Shown here piece after piece: positions 60,597 through 64,000 of a stretch of 64,000 nt of DNA. The number at the start of each line of letters is the position of its first letter. Position 1 is the first letter of the stretch. The notes beneath the pieces were generated by a model. It searched no databases and was not told where the DNA came from. It saw only the letters and a list, made by a program, of their open reading frames with translations. The translations under genes were made by a program, and so were the position numbers. This DNA is from Oscillospiraceae bacterium. GTDB lineage: Bacteria > Bacillota > Clostridia > Oscillospirales > Ruminococcaceae. The stretch is from NCBI GenBank assembly GCA_024404815.1, contig JAKSPL010000001.1, positions 62,001 through 126,000 of the forward strand. Reading direction: 5' to 3'.

Positions 60597-62033
60597 TTAA
60601 TTCTCGTAGCGCATCAGGCGGAACCACGGTTCCGTTCGTGATTTCGTATTCTGTACAGTTGCGCCCAACGAATTGATATACGATTTCGCAAGTGTTTTCA
60701 TCGTATTTACGTAGCTATAGTCAATTCCAATTTTCAGAAAAGTCTGGTCGAGATAAACATAATCGCTTGGATAATTCTCAAAGAACCATACGCTCAGTCC
60801 GGATGCATTCGGAAGATTTCGGCTGACCGTATGAACGATCAAATGCTTCATCGCAGTCCCGACAGCAGGTGAATGTGCAGTCGGCAGATTTTGCGTCATG
60901 TCGTACAAGTCCACGAGATCATATTCTTCATCGCCAAAATCCCTCGCACTCTTTCTTGCGTCCATGACCGTCTGAATTCCATCCTCTTTTGCAATCGCAG
61001 AAACATCGTACATATACTGAGCCGTCGCTTTCATCATTTCTGCCGCCTGGGACAAATCATAGGCGGTCAAAATGATGCCCTCGTCTTCTCTGAGCATTTT
61101 TTCGCTGTATTTTATCGTATCATCGACGATTTGTGTTACAATTTTTTCGCTCGGCATGGCGATATCTCTGCCCCAGCTTGTCAAGAAGTTCTTGTAGTAC
61201 CAGCCGTAGCTGTTCTCACTTTCTTCGGACGCAACCATATAATCCGCGTAGTTCCGTACCGCATATGTGACCTCAGCCGAACCCATCAGACAACAGTCAA
61301 AACCGATCCAGTCGAAATGCACACCACATTTGTCGAGTGCTGTACATAATTCAGGAACGGTCAGTAAATCCTCCGACAGTTCATCATAACAGCATCCGAA
61401 AATCGGTCCGACACCATGATCCCAGATGACCAGCGCATAGCGGTCCGCAGGATATGCTGCCACACTCGCCTGAATAAAATCCAGCAGCGTCGAAGATTCG
61501 CCCATACTCTTTGGCTGCTCGCTGATTTTCTCCGATGAGATACCTGCTTTGGTAATGCTGACACGGTAGTTCGCATCTGTACCGACATAGTCATTGTACC
61601 ATCGTTTTGCGCCGCCCGTTTCCAACACGATATTCAGATTCTCCGAGCGCGTTGCCCGAATCATCTCCTCCATATCAGTCGTCGCTTCCTTTCCGGTTGA
61701 TTCCAGATCCGAGCCGCACTGATATACAAGCATTGTTGCGGTTTTGGGCTGATCCGGATTCAAAATCTTATGCTTCATCAGCGTCAGATCAACCACATTC
61801 AGCACACCGTCCTGATTAAAATCCGCATATTTCGACAGCACCATATCTTCAGCACCCGTCAGATACGCACAAAGCAGCTGTGCATCTTCTGCATTGACGA
61901 TCCCGTTCATGTCGCAGTCGCCGAACGGAAGCTGTTCTTCAGCAGTTACGGACATTCCGCTGATACAACCAACTGCCAGACATAATGCTGCCGCGATTCC
62001 GCAGAATTGATGTTTTAAATCGAATATACGCAT
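60597..62033 (-). CDS. Dockerin-bearing clostripain-family (C11) cysteine peptidase
   Basis: A 478-residue exported protein; signal peptide ~1-31. The dockerin is at the N-terminus (~36-95; GDCDMNGIVNAEDA and ADFNQDGVLNVVDL), right after the signal. The C11 peptidase domain fills ~98-440. The His of the dyad is in VIWDHGVGPIF (~203) and the Cys in WIGFDCCLMGSAEV (~246). Both match the clostripain caspase-like fold, whose members cut after Arg or Lys. GAGGTG precedes the ATG. It is a single gene with its own promoter. Confidence 0.9.
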   Translation of the reverse strand: MRIFDLKHQFCGIAAALCLAVGCISGMSVTAEEQLPFGDCDMNGIVNAEDAQLLCAYLTGAEDMVLSKYADFNQDGVLNVVDLTLMKHKILNPDQPKTATMLVYQCGSDLESTGKEATTDMEEMIRATRSENLNIVLETGGAKRWYNDYVGTDANYRVSITKAGISSEKISEQPKSMGESSTLLDFIQASVAAYPADRYALVIWDHGVGPIFGCCYDELSEDLLTVPELCTALDKCGVHFDWIGFDCCLMGSAEVTYAVRNYADYMVASEESENSYGWYYKNFLTSWGRDIAMPSEKIVTQIVDDTIKYSEKMLREDEGIILTAYDLSQAAEMMKATAQYMYDVSAIAKEDGIQTVMDARKSARDFGDEEYDLVDLYDMTQNLPTAHSPAVGTAMKHLIVHTVSRNLPNASGLSVWFFENYPSDYVYLDQTFLKIGIDYSYVNTMKTLAKSYINSLGATVQNTKSRTEPWFRLMRYEN

Positions 62034-62068
62034 TTCTTCACCTCTCTTTGTCTGTCAATGCTTTTCCT

Positions 62069-62097
62069 ATCATAACAGATTCGCAAGAAAAAGTCAA
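62069..62097 (-). promoter_or_regulatory. Promoter of the clostripain gene
   Basis: TTGACT, a 17-bp spacer and TATGAT, ~35 bp before the start. Confidence 0.75.
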
Positions 62098-62123
62098 GTT
62101 ATTTACTGATTTTTAAGGATCTG

Positions 62124-62160
62124 AAAGAAAACAAGCCCGTCTTATCAAAAACGGGCTTGT
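62124..62160 (-). terminator. Terminator of the BspA-like gene
   Basis: The perfect stem ACAAGCCCGT/ACGGGCTTGT with a T-rich minus-strand tail, 13 bp past the stop. Confidence 0.8.
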
Positions 62161-62173
62161 TCCATTTTCAAGT

Positions 62174-64000
62174 TTATACATCCCAACTTGGCACGCCGAT
62201 CAGACTATTCACATAGTATTGCAGAATCGCTGTCGCATCGTCCGCATCAATTCGGTTCGAAGAAATAATATTCAGAATGCTGTACTGTGCCTCTGTCAGA
62301 ACAGACTCCGCATTCACCAGCGAATCCACATACTCACGCAACGCCATGCAGGCATCGTCCGCGTTGATCTCGCCGTTCAGATTGCCGTCGCCCTTGTATG
62401 CAAGTGTTACAACATCAGCAATTTCGTTGGTTTTGAGATAAGTCTGAACCGCTGAATTTCTGCCGCTGTATGTAAATCCAAGCTTGACAACACCGTAATT
62501 TCCTTTCTCAAGCAGGCTTTTCGGCGTTTCTTTTGCCCTACAGTCTTTTGTGATATCGACCATATTGACAGTATCGCCGCTGACGATCTTCGCAGTGATC
62601 GTGAAATCATTCATATCGAATTTCGTTTCTGTCGGATCCCAATAGGCTTTTTTCGGTGTGATGATGACATTCGAACAGCAGTCCACTACGGGAATCTTTT
62701 CATACTCGACATGAATGCTGTGCGATGCTGTGACACTATAAAATGTGTAAGTGGAAATCTTTCCGATAGATACATTATCGACTTTGACATCCGAAATCTC
62801 ATAGCCTTTATTCGGCGCGAAATTGTATGTCATCGTACCGTCAATTCCAATGACCAGATCACCGGACGGAGAAATCGTTCCGCCGCTGCTGCAGGATGCA
62901 CGGATGACATAGCTTTGAACCACAGGAACTTCGCGGGTTTCTTCGTATCCGCAGGTTTCGCAGATACGATGATCAATACCCGTTTCCGTGAATGTCGGTG
63001 CTTTGACAGCCGACCAGCCACTCCAGTTGTGTCCTGTCGCAGAAAGCGTTCTCGATTCGGTCTTGTCGCAATGTTCACATTTCCGCGATTCGATACCATC
63101 TTCTGTACAGGTCGGAGCTTTGGTCACTTTCCATTCACCGAGAGAATGTCCCGTTGCGGAAACCGTTCTTGTTTCGGTTTTGTCGCAATGTTCACATTTC
63201 CGCGATTCGATACCATCTTCTGTACAGGTCGGTGCTTTGGTCACTTTCCATTCGCCGAGAGAATGTCCCGTTGCGGAAACCGTTCTTGTTTCGGTCTTGT
63301 CGCAATGTTCACATTTCCGCGATTCGATACCGTCTTCTGTACAGGTCGGTGCTTTGGTCACTTTCCATTCGCCGAGAGAATGTCCCGTTGCGGACACTTC
63401 TCTTGTTTCGGTATGATTGCAGTAGATACATGAACAGGTTTCTATACCGGATGCCGTACAGGTTGGTGCTTTTGTAACCTTCCAGTCGCCCATCGTGTGG
63501 TCACCAAGCGGCATATCTTCATAATGTTTCTCGCCGCAGACGGTGCAGATAAAATAATGTCTTCCCGGTGTTACACAGGTGGAAAGCTTTTCTGTTACCC
63601 ATTTTCCGGAACAGGTATGCTCAATATACTCGCCTGCATGGAAAGTCAAACCGGCCGACTTTGCATATTGTTCCGCCGCACTGCCTTCCTTACCATAAAT
63701 CGTAACGTATTTCGGGTTACCGGTACTATCGCCGTAAAAAACACCATTGTTCTTGAATATGGAATTATAGTATCGGCCGAAAGCCTCCGATCCGATCTCA
63801 GTCACGGTAGAAGGGATTGTGACAATCGGGAAACAGGTCATATAAAAAGCCTGTTTGCCGATCGTTTTTAATCCTGTGTGAAGCTCCACTTTCTGCAAGC
63901 CTGTTGCATAAAAAGCTTTCTCACCGATGGAAGTCACACTGGATGGAATATCAATCGACTGCAAATTCAAACATCCGCTGAACGCTGAAGAAGCAATCGT
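62174..64000 (-). CDS. BspA-like LRR surface protein with CxxC repeats and dockerin (5' end outside window)
   Basis: The last 608 residues of a larger protein; the frame is open to base 64000. The N-terminal visible part has BspA-type LRR_5 repeats (SIDIPSSVTSIGEKAF, VELHTGLKTIGKQAF). Then come six related ~39-residue units each with a CxxC pair (for example WKVTKAPTCTEDGIESRKCE followed by HCDKTE), the middle three almost identical. A beta-rich domain of the InlB/Listeria-Bacteroides type (GTISPSGDLVIGIDGT, NFAPNKGYEISDVKV) follows. The end is a dockerin-like pair (GDGNLNGEINADDACMALRE, NRIDADDATAILQYYV). It is a probable adhesin or scaffold-attached surface protein. Confidence 0.85.
   Translation of the reverse strand, partial: TIASSAFSGCLNLQSIDIPSSVTSIGEKAFYATGLQKVELHTGLKTIGKQAFYMTCFPIVTIPSTVTEIGSEAFGRYYNSIFKNNGVFYGDSTGNPKYVTIYGKEGSAAEQYAKSAGLTFHAGEYIEHTCSGKWVTEKLSTCVTPGRHYFICTVCGEKHYEDMPLGDHTMGDWKVTKAPTCTASGIETCSCIYCNHTETREVSATGHSLGEWKVTKAPTCTEDGIESRKCEHCDKTETRTVSATGHSLGEWKVTKAPTCTEDGIESRKCEHCDKTETRTVSATGHSLGEWKVTKAPTCTEDGIESRKCEHCDKTESRTLSATGHNWSGWSAVKAPTFTETGIDHRICETCGYEETREVPVVQSYVIRASCSSGGTISPSGDLVIGIDGTMTYNFAPNKGYEISDVKVDNVSIGKISTYTFYSVTASHSIHVEYEKIPVVDCCSNVIITPKKAYWDPTETKFDMNDFTITAKIVSGDTVNMVDITKDCRAKETPKSLLEKGNYGVVKLGFTYSGRNSAVQTYLKTNEIADVVTLAYKGDGNLNGEINADDACMALREYVDSLVNAESVLTEAQYSILNIISSNRIDADDATAILQYYVNSLIGVPSWDV
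63061..63411. repeat. Three tandem 117-bp repeats in the BspA-like gene
   Basis: Near-identical copies begin at 63061, 63178 and 63295 (the GTCGCAATGTTCACATTTCC block recurs exactly 117 bp apart). Each encodes one 39-residue CxxC unit. Diverged units flank them on both sides. Low divergence suggests recent expansion. Confidence 0.9.

Noticed and set aside
63061..63411. CRISPR or minisatellite array
   Set aside because: The 117-bp repeats are directly adjacent, in frame and protein-coding.

Overview
The window looks like a chromosomal segment of a Ruminococcus-type gut or rumen anaerobe (Oscillospiraceae, Firmicutes). At least seven secreted proteins carry type I dockerin modules (GDxNxDG calcium loops). 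One of them has the esterase-dockerin-glucuronoyl esterase layout known for CesA of Ruminococcus flavefaciens. Housekeeping gene order is typical of Clostridia, and sporulation-type genes are present (sigG, spoVG, yabP, yabQ, and a SpoVT fragment). No tRNA, rRNA, IS element, prophage or CRISPR array was seen.

Layout. 0-5 kb: the end of a flavin reductase gene, a dockerin/LRR protein and a CesA-like bifunctional esterase with a structured leader. 5-9 kb: a SsuABC/ThiXYZ-type ABC importer and a papain-like lipoprotein. 9-26.6 kb: two paralogous ~1000-residue dockerin proteins, each behind the same unusual promoter carrying a direct-repeat array with a 21-bp period. Downstream of the second copy are two M4-type metallopeptidases, one with two dockerins and a Cys/His domain. 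Between the copies lie an orphan membrane-anchored giant, a YhgE-like protein, an MMPL pump and its TetR regulator. 26.6-34.3 kb: a SulP transporter, a zinc-ribbon protein, a YD-repeat lipoprotein, a GNAT enzyme, an XRE/membrane pair and an ECF sigma factor with a probable membrane anti-sigma partner. 34.5-37.1 kb: a small ORF and a large serine recombinase whose C-terminus is a fused SpoVT signal domain. 37-44 kb: an alr-ung-metF-metH(split)-dtd operon and sigG. 44-54 kb: an anion permease, the murC-lexA-zapA-U32-dut-DUF4321 operon, spoVG, a NUDIX hydrolase, yigZ and tmcAL. 54-60.6 kb: ackA, cdd, an OppA-like lipoprotein, xth and yabP-yabQ-divIC-yabR in Bacillus-like order. 60.6-64 kb: a dockerin-bearing clostripain and a truncated BspA-like LRR protein with 117-bp tandem repeats.

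How it fits together. The accessory left part and the right end encode surface and secreted machinery: cellulosome-type esterase, proteases and large adhesin-like proteins. The centre is conserved core metabolism, cell-wall and division functions. The two most notable signals are the recombinase-SpoVT fusion and the duplicated promoter array, which implies one unknown activator controlling both dockerin/protease loci. Promoters listed are sigma-A-like matches read by eye, nearly all with a 17-bp spacer.
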